A DNA stretch of 64,000 nt from Amoebidium appalachense (Eukaryota > Ichthyosporea), in assembly GCA_963693365.1 (NCBI GenBank), contig CAVNZM010000010.1:8680001-8744000 (forward strand), read 5' to 3'. The first letter of the stretch is position 1. Each line of letters starts with the position of its first letter. The notes beneath the pieces were generated by a model, which had not been told where the DNA came from, searched no databases, and saw only the letters and a list, made by a program, of their open reading frames with translations. Of the stretch, positions 22,203 through 34,227 are shown piece by piece. The position numbers and the translations under genes are program-made.

Positions 22203-22657
22203 AACAGGTTTTTCTAAAGGCCGTGTTCCCGAAGACGATAGCACAAGCGAGTACTGAGATGTGTAATCATAGACAGCTTGCAAGTATGACCGTGTATGGC
22301 ATATTAAGGCTTCCATTTCTGGGGCCAACCAAATTAGTAAAGGCAGTGCCGAAGCTTCCGTGCCCACAAGTGGAACAAACGTTTCGCTGTTGTTGTGAAG
22401 GTGTGCAGATGTGCTCTGTGTGTGATGCAATATTCTGTTTGTATGTGTGTGGGCAGGTGTGCATGTGCCTGTGGGTGTGGGTGTTTTTTTTTTTTCGCTT
22501 TTTTTTTGGGGGGGGGGGGAGGGAGGAGGGGAGGGGGGGGGGGGGGGGGGGGGGACGGAAGACATACACGTGTGTGCGCATGTGCGCATCCGTGTTCTGG
22601 GGTCTGTGTCGTGGTTTGCTCGTGGGTGTACAAGGATTGTGTGTTGCCTGTACATTG

Positions 22658-22689
<32 letters not shown>

Positions 22690-23196
22690 CCACTATGTCA
22701 CGTGTGTGTGAGCAAACGTACATTGATGTACACACACACATAGTGGAGCGCACGCGCGACCATATACAAGAGAAGGTAACACAGACAATTCCACACATGA
22801 AAGAACACTCGAGCATATCACGCATTCTTGTGTGGCCCATGGCCACAGGTCCACATATATTGCACCGGGCTAAGTACCTGGGCACAGTGACTTATAACTC
22901 AGTCTGTAGCTACTACATTTGGACACCCGGTTCTCATACCACATACCCTGCCTTTAGTAAGTTTTGCATCAGATTCTTGCCGTTGTTCTTTTTGTAGCAA
23001 TTTTTTTTGGTACCCAACAAACGATAAATTGGTATATGATAACGGCCGTAGTTCCAACTGAAAGAGATGCCGATAATCATATACAGGAGGTATCCCCCCC
23101 CCCCCCCCCCACCACCACCACCACCCCACCCCCGGCGCGGAATCCGACCCGGGCCTGCGCCTTACCACTAATTAGGCATTTCAATGATGCCATCAC

Positions 23197-23277
<81 letters not shown>

Positions 23278-23719
23278 ATGTGTGTGTCGGACAAATTGTG
23301 CGTCACGGTGTCTTGTCACAGTTGTGTGTGTGTATCGTGTGTGTGTGTTGTGTGTGTGCACGTGTGTGTGTGCGCGCGCGTGCGTGTGTGTGTGTCGGAC
23401 AAATTATGTGTCTTGTGTGTGTGTGTGTACCGTGTGTGTGTTGTGTGTGTACACGTGTGTGCGTGTGTGTGTGTGTGTGTGTATGTGTGTGCGTGTGTGT
23501 GTGTGGGTGTGGGTGTGTGTGGGTGTGGGTGTGGGCCGGGTGTGTGGATGTGTGTGTGTTGTGTTTTATGCATGTGTCACATGTATATGTGTGTGTCTTT
23601 GTGTGACTGTGTGTGATACCGGTGTACACGTGTGTGTGTGTGGGGCCCGGGGTGGGTGGGTGGGTGCACGTGCACGTCACGTGGGTGCGTGAGTGCGTGG
23701 GTACGGCGTGCGTGTGTCA

Positions 23720-23768
<49 letters not shown>

Positions 23769-25404
23769 ACACGTGCCACGGTGTGTGTGTGCGTGTGTGC
23801 GTGTGCCACGAGACACCGTGTGGAAGGAACGTTCTCCTCGCCATGCCACGGTATGTATATGCATATGTGTGCACGTGGCAGACACAGCAGCTCCACGTTC
23901 AAATTTCTAACTGATGCTAAAACTACATACTCCCATGGGTAGGCATACTCTGCTGTCGACGTGATCGAATATATGCAGGAGTGGTGATCATCATGAGTCA
24001 TGACCGGTCCCCACGGACCCCGCGGTAGTGGTCTAGTATTATTATTATACAACGTGCTCCATGCCGCTGCATGCGCAGGTAGCTCAGGTAGATGCAGGTG
24101 GCAACCGCAACACCCGAAACGCTTGCATGGGCAAAGATACATGTGCCCCGCATGTACAGTGTGGCAGTGGCCGACAGTACTATGTGGCAGCCCTCATAGC
24201 GGCTGTCACTCATCACGTGATTAACTTGGTGCCGAATTCCGGATCTGCCGCTTCCCTATTGGAGAGTGTCCAATCACACAATAGATCGGGTGCCAGATGT
24301 TGAGATCTCAGATCTGGCGGATCTGGCCAGGATCAGAGGCCTCAGGCTGGGAGCACATACATACACATGCAGCTGATCTGTGCTGATCGTATGTATGATG
24401 CAAATCCAAACCTACTATAACTGGCTATACGTAGGACCATGAGTAATGCCTTGCCTTATAATTAAGTATGCATATTGAAAATCGCAACGGCCATATGCAC
24501 ATTGGCTCGAAAAGAGAGTTGGGTTGGGTTTGGGCCGGGTCGGGGCCTGCAAGTTCGAAGGGCCCGGGGATGTGGTGGACCCACTGGTGGTGGTGGTGAT
24601 GGTGGTGATGGTGGTGGTGGTGGCGTGTGTGTGGGTGTGTGTGGGGTGTGGGGGGAGGGGGAGGGGGGGGGGGGGGGGGGGGGAGAGGGGGGAGGGGGGG
24701 GGGGAGGGGGGAGGTTAACGAGGCCTAGGGCCGGAGGGGAGTGTGTGTGCATGTACAGGAGGGGAGGGGGAGGGATCTCGAGGGGAACGGGGGAGGGGCG
24801 AATATTAACGATTGTCTGCACCAACATATCTGTCTGGAACAACTTAAATCGGAAGGGGAGACCTCAAACGAGGCCTACGACTAAGTGACTTGGATAAACA
24901 AGAGTGTGCACAACTGACACAATTTCTTCACCCGAGTCCTCGGTACGCACCGCTATCGGCAGTACGTTCACGAAAATGTCACTCACGCCCTGCACCAGAT
25001 TCAGCAGTGTCCCTATTAAGGAAAGAGTATCATGAGTGACACAATAATGAGCCAAAACTCTGAGAACCCGCTTGCCTGTGTACATGTATGTGCATGTGAG
25101 CCGTTGCAGTATGTGTCTGTACACGTTTGACATCTGCATGACCCTTGCACCGTGAACCGGTTTCCACACTGTGCAACGTATGCATGGGCGAGTTCTAGCA
25201 CATTTGTGTGATGGATTTGCGCCCTGTCAGCTAGGCGGAAGGTACATAAGGCGGTACTGTGGCCCATGGGTGAAGTACAGACCAGCTCATTTGCTCGTAC
25301 ATTCCTGCAGGTGCACGTGGCTTGGCCTGTGTGTTCCTGTCGTGACTGTCTCTACTACTTCTGAACCGTCCTAACTGCTACGGAGCAACAAAAGATACCT
25401 CACA
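22203..25404. other. Intergenic, repeat-rich
   Basis: Contains a G-tract (22508-22553), (CTGC)n at about 22653-22690, GT-rich DNA at 23196-23800 and a G/GGT-rich block (24585-24720). A minus-strand open frame at 24864-25169 (101 residues, containing LLNLVQGVSDIFVNVLPI) looks protein-like but matches nothing I know. Confidence 0.5.
23196..23800. repeat. GT-rich microsatellite field
   Basis: A pure (GT)n run at 23197-23271, then degenerate GT-rich sequence with repeated tcggacaaatt.tg blocks (about 23287 and 23395), indicating tandem duplication of roughly 108 bases. Confidence 0.8.
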
Positions 25405-28400
25405 ATGGCTGGCATGCTTCACCTCTTCCGCGGTCGTACGTCTGCGGCCGTGTGCACGCTGCTGCTTGCCACCGCAGCCCTATCTGCCGCGGCGCCACCC
25501 CACCATGGCCAGCGCAGCTACACGCATGGCCACACCGCGACCATGTCCGCCACAGCCACGTCTGCACCCACACCCACTGGTGAAGATGTGTGTGCCGGGC
25601 TAGTTGCCGAGGATGGCACGCGCATCCGCAAGGAGTGGCGCGAGCTCAGTGCACGGCAGAAGGAGAACTACATCAACGCCATCCGGGCCGTGGTGCGCAC
25701 GGACAACTCCACGCAGGTGTGGGCATACCACATTACCGAGGATGTGTTCGTGTACGCGCACCAGACCAACGCGTTTGTGCACTGGCACCGCATGATGCTG
25801 TACCAGTTTGAGAACCAGCTGCGCGCCCTGGGCGGCCCGTTTTCGTGCATCACGCTGCCGTACTGGGACTGGACCATGGACGTGGCCCAGAACACAGACG
25901 GCTACCCGGAGGGCCTAAAAGTCATCGACGACTGGAACGGCATCAGTAAGTGATGTTTGCCTTCGTGTGGAAGCCTCACCTGTGTGTGAAGATAGATTGC
26001 TCCATAGCTATAGTCTTGAAGTTAATAACTCAAAGTCCCTCCCCTCCTCCCCCCCTCACTCCTTCAGTGTTCCTGGCCTGAGTAAAATAACAAACCCACA
26101 TTGGTATGCATATGTCCCCCCCTCCCCCCCCCCCCCTCCCCCCCCCTCCACTCCTCCACCCCCTCTCCGTTTGAAGCTCCTGAGCAGAAAGAAGTTACAC
26201 AAAGGTGACTACCAGATACTACTGGTCACTTCTATGGGGCTAACACGGTAACTGCCCAGGCGGACCGTCGGAGTGCTTCCTCGACCCCTTCATTGGTCGC
26301 TACCGCTACAAGAATGGCACGTGCGTGACGCGGCCGTTTGGGCTGGGCTGGCGCACGCTGGGGCCGTGCGAGTATGCCAGCATGACGGTGGGGACTTCTG
26401 ACTTCCAGACGTATGTGGACTGGAACAAGGACTGGCACAACCAGATCCACGTCTTCACCGGCGGCCAGAACGGCACCATGAACGACAACCTCTACTCGCC
26501 CTGGGACCCCATCTTCTTCCTGCACCACGCCTTTGTCGACAAGATGGCCGCAACCTGGCAGGTCTGGGCTGAGCCCCCCCCCCCCCCCCCCCCCCCCCCC
26601 CCGCCCCCGCGCGTGGCCACCCCCCAACCCCAACCACAACCCCTCCTCCTCCTCCTCCCGTTCCCCTGCACTTCCTCTGGTTATTTTTCCCCAAGCCTCT
26701 TTTGTGCGGGTTTCATGATCCAGTCAGACGTAATAGCTGAAGGCTGCACAAGACCATTACTCGGCCCCCTCCGCACTAACCCCCACCTGACGACATGACC
26801 TTCCTTTTTTATGCCAGTAGTAACCTCCCCAGGGTCGAACACTTGCCAACTGCAGTGATTGTAATAATATATCTGGTCCAAAGGTGGCTAACCCATATTC
26901 ACCCCCCCTCCTTTCCCCGGGGCCCCAATCCCCTCCCAACACACACACACATACATGCAGGCTTGCCACGGCTACGACCAGCCGCTGCCCAACGGGCCCG
27001 TGGACCCGCGGATCTACAGCCAGAACAACAACAGCCGGGCGCACGACTTTGACGGGCAGATGGCCACGTTCCCCGTTTTCATCACCCCCCGCGAGGTCAA
27101 CAACATCGACACCCTGGGCTACACCTATGCCCCGGACACCTACGACCGCACCACCTACGCCACCACCATGCAGGCCTGTCGCCACCCCATCCCCTGGGTC
27201 CCCCGCCAGCCAGCCACCCCGATGCACCAATCACAGCCCATCTTTGACGACGATCTCTCCGATGCAGCCCCGATTGCACCCACTGCCACCCCGATCTACC
27301 CCGATCAGCCCATGGACCACGGCCATAAGGCTGTGCAGAGCTACCACAAATACCTCAAGTTGACGAAGGAGCCAATCAGTGCGCTGCGTCAGGCCGAGTC
27401 AGAGGAATGCAGTGAGTGTTGGAAGTAGAGTCCGCTGTGACTAGGGTCGTCGTGGCGCGCTTGGGCGCTGACCCGTTTTTTACTGCTTTCAGTGTGTTAA
27501 CTCCATGACTGAACTCCATGACTGAACTCCATTTCTGCACCTGGCAGAGCCGTGGCTTATATACCCGTGGGGCAGCAGTCTGGAATGTAATCCGGATGCC
27601 AGGCGCTAATCGGATTGGTTACTTTCATTTAGAGATCTCTGGGACCAGTGAACCAATCGTTTGCAGTCAAAACACAATTGGCAACATTCCTCAACGATGC
27701 AGATGTGCATGTGATGATCGAGTGTCAGCATGTGTCTATGTACACGGAACCAATTGTAAAGCTAACATACACATATAGTGGAGTGAGCGTAAGTCTGCAC
27801 TCCAACACCCCTACCCAATTGGAGAAGTGTACACACCACTAGAGAAGAGAGAGTGAGTGTGGCTGCTTGCAGGGTAGACCGGGGTGTGCATTCCACTGTG
27901 GTGCGTGCCCCGCCAATGAAGTGGAATACTTGACGTTGATGTCGCAGGCTGCTGCGGATGGAGTTTGTGGAAGCGAAAGTCTCTACTTCACGGAAATACG
28001 CTCGCGGGTGTAGGGTACAGCCTAGAAGTCGGTTTCTAGGCTCCTCCGTTCAAGGCGTCGTAGGGGACGTGAAGTTAGAGGCCGCGGTGTCGTGTCTGGG
28101 CCCATAACCCTGTTGGAAGTAGAGTCCGCTGTGACTAGGGTCGTCGTGGCGCGCTTGGGCGCTGACCCGTTTTTTACTGCTTTCAGTGTGTTAACTCCAT
28201 GACTGAACTCCATGACTGAACTCCATGACTGAACTCCATCACTGAACTCCATTACTGAACTCCATGACTGAACTCCATGACTGAACTCCATTTCTGCACC
28301 TGGCAGAGCCGTGGCTTATATACCCGTGGGGCAGCAGTCTGGAATGTAATCCGGATGCCAGGCGCTAATCGGATTGGTTACTTTCATTTAGAGATCTCTG

Positions 28401-28673
28401 GGACCAGTGAACCAATCGTTTGCAGTCAAAACACAATTGGCAACATTCCTCAACTATGCAGATGTGCATGTGGTGATCGAGTGTCAGCGTGTGTCTGTGT
28501 ACACGGAACCAATTGTAAAGCTAACATACACATATTGTGGAGTGAGCGTAAGTCTGCACTCCAACAGTGAGCTGGGGCCACTCACCGGCCCAGCGGCCTA
28601 TAGCGAGTCACTGATGAGGTGGCGCCACCACACGGGTATTCCTGGGTACAAGCAGCGCTGCGGTGAGCAGTAA
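25405..28673 (+). CDS. Secreted tyrosinase (type-3 copper oxidase), copy 1, interrupted by a retroelement
   Basis: Exons 25405-25945, 26260-26561 and 26961 onward. The start gives a signal peptide-like N-terminus (AVCTLLLATAALSAAAP). Copper-A ligands are AYH, YAH and HWHR, followed by LPYWDWTMD. Copper-B is HNQIH and SPWDPIFFLHHAFVDKM. These oxidise phenols or catechols to quinones, for example in pigment or wall/shell cross-linking. Exon 3 originally ran to the stop at 28671-28673 (466 residues). A 1,150-base LTR element with GTGAG target duplication is inserted after residue EECSE (27416). The frame now stops at 27426-27428 (436 residues), losing the conserved tail GPAAYSESLMRWRHH and adding three residues. 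The copper sites are untouched, so enzyme function may survive. Splicing out GT(27412)...AG(28567) would not restore the frame. Confidence 0.9.
27417..27807 (-). repeat. LTR, 391 bp (3' LTR of the minus-oriented TRIM)
   Basis: Identical to its partner except for five substitutions, four or five of them clustered near 27697-27778, and five fewer copies of a 13-bp actccatgactga repeat. A TATA-like cttatatacc lies at about 27556-27565. Confidence 0.9.
28019..28042. repeat. Perfect 9-bp hairpin inside the TRIM
   Basis: agcctagaa and ttctaggct flank a 6-base loop (gtcggt) in the non-coding interior. Possibly structural (packaging or dimerisation), which is inference only. Confidence 0.6.
28096..28110 (-). 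other. Primer binding site complementary to initiator tRNA-Met (half-tRNA type)
   Basis: The plus-strand 15-mer CTGGGCCCATAACCC is the anticodon arm of eukaryotic initiator tRNA-Met (CAT anticodon). It directly abuts the LTR, as in copia, where a cleaved 5' half of that tRNA primes reverse transcription. Confidence 0.85.
28111..28566 (-). repeat. LTR, 456 bp (5' LTR of the minus-oriented TRIM)
   Basis: Same sequence as the other LTR but with seven full 13-bp actccatgactga units instead of two. The 65-base length difference equals exactly five units. Confidence 0.9.
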
Positions 28674-29759
28674 ACTCGTGTTGTGATTGGGTCATTATCA
28701 CGTACAAACCAAATTTGGTATGCCCTTTTTTTAGAAGTGTGACAGCAGTAATTCGAGCCAGAATCAAGCTCTTCTAAGATGTTTTAGATCATCGGAACAT
28801 GATTGGTTGACTTGGCATCATGGGCTACCGAGGCCCCACGACCTGGCACTGATATTCTGTACCACGAATATGGAAGAATAAGCCGGACTGTATTCGCGGC
28901 CTCGGCTATGTATATTATGTACTTGGGTGCTTGCACCGGCCAACCCCTCCTGCACCGCTGGAGGAATAAATATCATGTGGCATGTTGCAAAACATTTTCG
29001 CCCATGTGAGGGATGTATTTTTATCCCCCTCGCACACTACCAACGTCTCACCAGCATATTGGCCATATTGACTGAATGTATCACGGGGGGCCTGCGGCTT
29101 TTGTTGCATTCATAGATCATTTCATGGAATGTTCTGTACCTGTGCCCGGGCTCTAAGCTTTGCATCGTCCTCCCCCCCCCCTCCCCAGCCCCCTCCCCCC
29201 GTGCCCGTCCCCTCCCCACCGTCCTTCCCCATAACCGTCCCCCCCCCCCCCCTCCCACCCCGGCCTCCCCCCCCAAAAAGTAAACCAACAACACGTACCG
29301 CACACGAACAAAAGCACATATGCACACATGCACACACACATACACATTCACGTTTGCACCCTCCCTTCCCCCCTCCCCTCTCCCTTCCCATCCCCACCCT
29401 CCCTCCCGTCCTCCCTACCCCTTCCCCTGCCTAAACAACAGCAACACACACCACACTCACACACGCACACACACACACGTGCATGCATGCACACCCCCAC
29501 ACCCCCCCTGCCATGTAACCAGGCAAACACAGCACCTACCGCTCTTTCTTCGTCGGCCACCTACAGTACCTCGGTTGTGGCCCTTCCGCCCACCCGGTTC
29601 CGCATTTACACTCTAAACATCCGACTACCCCCTCCCCATCCCCCCTCCCCTCCACCCCAACTCCCCCCTCCCCTCCCCCCTCCACCAATCAAAAAAAGGG
29701 AAAAAAAGGCGCTCAGTATCCAGATATCCCCCCCCCCCCCTGCCCCTCTCTCCCTCCCC

Positions 29760-29793
<34 letters not shown>

Positions 29794-29958
29794 ATCTTGT
29801 TTTTTTAGGATATTGAGATTGTGTGTGGGAGAGCAAAAAGGGATAGAAAAAAATTAAAAACGAGAAAAAAGCAGTAGAACATACAAAATAACGGAGAAAA
29901 AAACAGAGAAAGAGAGATAAAAAAAGACACACACACACACACACGACTGCCCCTATCC

Positions 29959-29991
<33 letters not shown>

Positions 29992-30028
29992 TTCCTTTCC
30001 CCCCTTCAATTGCAGGTCCTCTATCAAC

Positions 30029-30057
30029 CCCAGTTTGTATCAAAGATACAAACTGGG
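30029..30057. repeat. Perfect 13-bp stem inverted repeat with 3-base loop
   Basis: cccagtttgtatc and gatacaaactggg flank AAA. No flanking gene or T-run on either side suggests a function. Confidence 0.75.
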
Positions 30058-30716
30058 CACCAATTAGCTGCCCCACCCATGCAACCACCGGCCACCCTTA
30101 CACTTGCATACAGGCACGTGCATGCACACCCACAGGCACGTGCGGTTCAAATCATGCACGGCATATCCCATAGCAACTTTGTTTACCCAGCAGGTTATAC
30201 AGTGGGATGGCGGCTGCATGCACATACATCCTTTAATCGTGGTATCACGCACCCAAACACGACTCATGCACACACGTACACACAAAACACATGCACACAC
30301 GCAGCGCACACGCACGCGCGGGCACAAGTACACACACGCACGCACACACACACACACACACACAACGCACACACACGCGCACGCATACGTGCAAACACTC
30401 ATGATTGATCTTGCCACCAACCTGACACGCCGGTTCGATCAGATTAGCCATGTAAGGAAACTCAAAAAATCTTTTTTTTGTGAAAGAGGGCCCTATATAA
30501 AGGCATTAGATAAATACCCTACGGAGACAACCTCGGGCACTTGCACACAAGCATATACATGCAAACACACACACACAACTACACACTTGCAACCAGCAGC
30601 CTGTTCTCCCCCACCAACCCGGCTGCACTCTCCACGCGTCACACACATGTAGCCAAAGCACACACGTCGTGTCTGACTTCGTGTTTTGTGCACGTGCATG
30701 TATAAATGTGTGTGTG

Positions 30717-30757
<41 letters not shown>

Positions 30758-31183
30758 GGGGGGGGAGGGGGGGGGGGAGGGGGGGGGGGGGGGAGACCAA
30801 AGGGAAGAAAATATTAGGGGCCGATGAGAGGTTTTGGGCACAGAGGGAAGGGGATCAGTTCGTTTTCTTTGTCTTTCTTACATGCAAGGAAGGGGCCCGG
30901 GGGATGGGGGGCCGGGTTCAGAGGGGGGATGAGGGAGGGACTGGCCCACCATGGTCCCCTTCCCCTCCCCCCCCCTCCCCCCTCCCCCCCCCCCCCCCCC
31001 CCCGCCTCTCCCCTCTCTCTCCGGGCACCCTCTCCCCCCCTTCCCCCCCCAACCACCCCCCCAACCAAAAAGGGAAAAAAGGGCTATACCTGCATATTAC
31101 CCCCCCTTCCCCCCCCTCCCCCCGCCCCGACCCTTCCTCCAAAAAAACACACACACAACACACATCCCCCCCAAAAAACACAC

Positions 31184-31565
<382 letters not shown>

Positions 31566-32115
31566 ATACTGATGAAATTATCCCCCCCCCCCCCCCCCCG
31601 TCCCTCCTCCCTCCCAACCCCCTCCCCCCCCCTCTCCCCCTAAAACACGGCCATATTGTACAAGCCCCCTCCCCCCCCCCCCAAACAACCCCTAACAACA
31701 ACAAACACATACACACACAGTAAAAGAAAGAAAGAAAAAACGAAAAAGAAAGAAATTAAAAACGAAAAAGAAAGGGGAAAAGTGGTTGCTGAAATGATCA
31801 TCCCCCAAACTCCCCCGCTCCCCTCCCCCGCCCCCCAAAAAGAAACAGAGCCTCCCCCTAGCCCCCACCCTCGCCCCTTCCCCCGTCCCCCCCTCCCCCT
31901 TCCCCCCTCCAAAAAAGAGACCCCTCCTCCTCCCCCCCCCCCCCCCCCCTCCCCCCCCCCCCCCCCCCCCCCCCCCGCCCAACCGCCACCACCACCATCA
32001 CCACCATCGCCACAACCACCACCGCCGCCATTATCCTTTTCCCCAGCCCAAACACTTGACCTTCCGAATTTTTTCCGTCAAATGATTTAACAAGTCCTTC
32101 CTGTCCCTGTCCTTC

Positions 32116-32157
<42 letters not shown>

Positions 32158-32923
32158 TTCCCCCCCTCAAAGAGCGCCCCTTCCCCAGCTGAAAGAACTT
32201 TTTCTAAAGCTTGCCACGAAGCCTCCATTTTCCAAAGAGGAAAAAAAGGAGTAAAGACACGAGCAACCCCCCTCCCCCCCCCCCCCCCCCCCCCCCCCTT
32301 CCGCCCCCCTTCCGCCCCCCACCCCCCCCACCCCCTTTCCCCTGTGCCAGCCTTGCCCACACTACACCATCTATGACATGTGTGGAGCATAGAGGTTATG
32401 CTACTAACACACGGATCCATGCACGTGGTCTTGTGTGTAGACACAAGAATCGTGCCTAAAGCCCTGGTTGATGCCTCCAATACAACACTTGTACTAGCGT
32501 GGTTGGGGCGGGATACCTGCTATAGTATACCTGCACACATATTACGGCACTGATACGTTATGGCATAGTGGCAACAATAGCCTTGCATGTGTGGCAGTGC
32601 ACCAGCATATAGCATATTCATGAAGTTTGTTTAGAGGGAAACCATGCAATGTTTATCAGGGGGCGACTTTGGCCGTCTGCTCGGTCTTACGGGCCGGGAC
32701 CCAGAGGGGGGTGAGGGGGAGGGGGAGGGGGAGGGGGGATGAGCGGTGGTCTGCTGGTGGTGGCTGTCCTGTTGTGAGTCACGTGTTCTTTTTGTGCTGT
32801 GTTTTTTTTTGTTTGTGTTAGGCGGGGAGGGGGGGGGGAGGGGGGGAGGGGGGAAGGGGGTGAGTGTGTGCGCAGCCTGTCAAACTGCTTGAGCCAATGG
32901 GTGCAGTTTGGGTTTTTTTTTTT

Positions 32924-32954
<31 letters not shown>

Positions 32955-33100
32955 GGGGAAGGGTTGGAGAGAAGGGGCAGGGGAGGGGGTGGGGGGAGGA
33001 AGGGTGGAAACGGGGGAAGGAAGAGGGAGAGAGATTGTGTGTGTGTCTGCCTGTTCGGGACTCCCCGGGAGGAGGAAGGCCGGGGGGGGGGAGGAGAAGA

Positions 33101-33101
<1 letters not shown>

Positions 33102-33172
<71 letters not shown>

Positions 33173-33274
33173 ATGTGCGTGTGTGCGTGTGTGCGTGTGT
33201 GCGTGTGTGCGTGTGTGCGTGTGTGCGTGCGTGTGCGTGTGCGCGCGCGCGTGTGTATGTGTGTGTGTGTGTGT
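33102..33274. repeat. (GT)n / (GTGTGC)n microsatellite
   Basis: A pure GT run passes into gtgtgc units. Flanked by purine-rich DNA and two very long G-tracts downstream (33549-33594, 33790-33829). Confidence 0.85.
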
Positions 33275-33544
33275 ACGATTCCTTGTGTCTGCGTGTCTGG
33301 CTGTTCGTTGATTTTGGGCAGGGGAGGACGAGGAGGGGGAGGACAGAGAGAACGACGCAGAGAGATTGAGAAAAAGAAAGAAATTGTTGGGTAGGGGGGG
33401 GGGGGGGGGGGGGGAGAGAAGAGAGAGAGAGAAGGCGAGAGAGAGGAGAGAGAGAGACAAAAGAGCGAGCGAGGGTGTTCGGAGGGAGGTGGGGAGGTGG
33501 GTAAAAACCAACGGCGTCACAGAATGTGTGTGTGTGGTGTATGT

Positions 33545-33595
<51 letters not shown>

Positions 33596-33781
33596 GGGAG
33601 GGGGGCATGTGTGGGTGTCTGTGTTCGCCCGCACACGTGTGCATGCATGTGTGCGTGCCTGTGCGCCGGAAAATGTCACGTGTCTGTATGGCAGTATGTG
33701 GTGGTGGTGGTAGTGTGTGTGTGCGTTTGTAGCAGAAGGGGGCCCAGGGGGGAAGGGGCCAGGGGGGGGGGGGGGGGGAGA

Positions 33782-33830
<49 letters not shown>

Positions 33831-34227
33831 TGATGGGGGCACAGGGGGGCAGGGATTAGATAGGGACATAAAAGCGCTCTTAGGATGGGACCAGTAGAAT
33901 GTATTCTTCGATATTCCTGCCAAACAAGAATACAGTTTTGACAGGGGCCCAACATTTATTTAAATGGAGCAAGGCTTTGCTCCACGTGGTTTCCTTCAAA
34001 TTTCGAAATTCACATAAGTTTATAGATTTTTTCACAGGGTTAGGAATGCAGCATGGTGCTGGAATACCTTGCCGTCATATGTATGTTCGTATTCGAAGGA
34101 ATATTCCAGGAATATCGACATGTACAACCAGTGTTCACCTACGGCTCTGGCATCCTAGGGAGAATTATTCATCTACCGTCCACCCACAAACACTGCCTCT
34201 ACATTTTTTTCTCTGACAAATACTAAA

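Larger units (their letters stand above)
27417..28566 (-). mobile_element. TRIM-type (non-autonomous Ty1/copia-like) LTR retroelement
   Basis: Two direct LTRs (27417-27807, 28111-28566) flank a 303-base non-coding interior. LTRs begin TGTTGGA and end TCCAACA, and the insertion is bordered by the 5-bp target duplication GTGAG (27412-27416, 28567-28571). Read on the minus strand, the base after the upstream LTR starts GGGTTATGGGCCCAG, complementary to the initiator tRNA-Met anticodon arm. This is the half-tRNA primer site known from Drosophila copia. GGGTAGGGG lies before the other LTR as a polypurine tract. The element therefore runs antisense to the tyrosinase gene. It encodes no gag or pol and must have been mobilised in trans. 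Confidence 0.88.

Noticed and set aside
23095-23180. tRNA-like or SINE-like sequence on the minus strand (GTGGTAAGGCGCAGGCCCGGGT)
   Set aside because: It resembles D-arm and T-arm boxes, but there is no anticodon arm or acceptor stem and the T-stem does not pair properly.
27412-28567. Treating the TRIM as a spliceable intron (GT at 27412, AG at 28567)
   Set aside because: Removing this interval deletes one base more than the insertion, so the downstream tyrosinase frame (LGPLTG) is not restored and a stop soon follows. No GT/AG pair giving the exact original frame was found.
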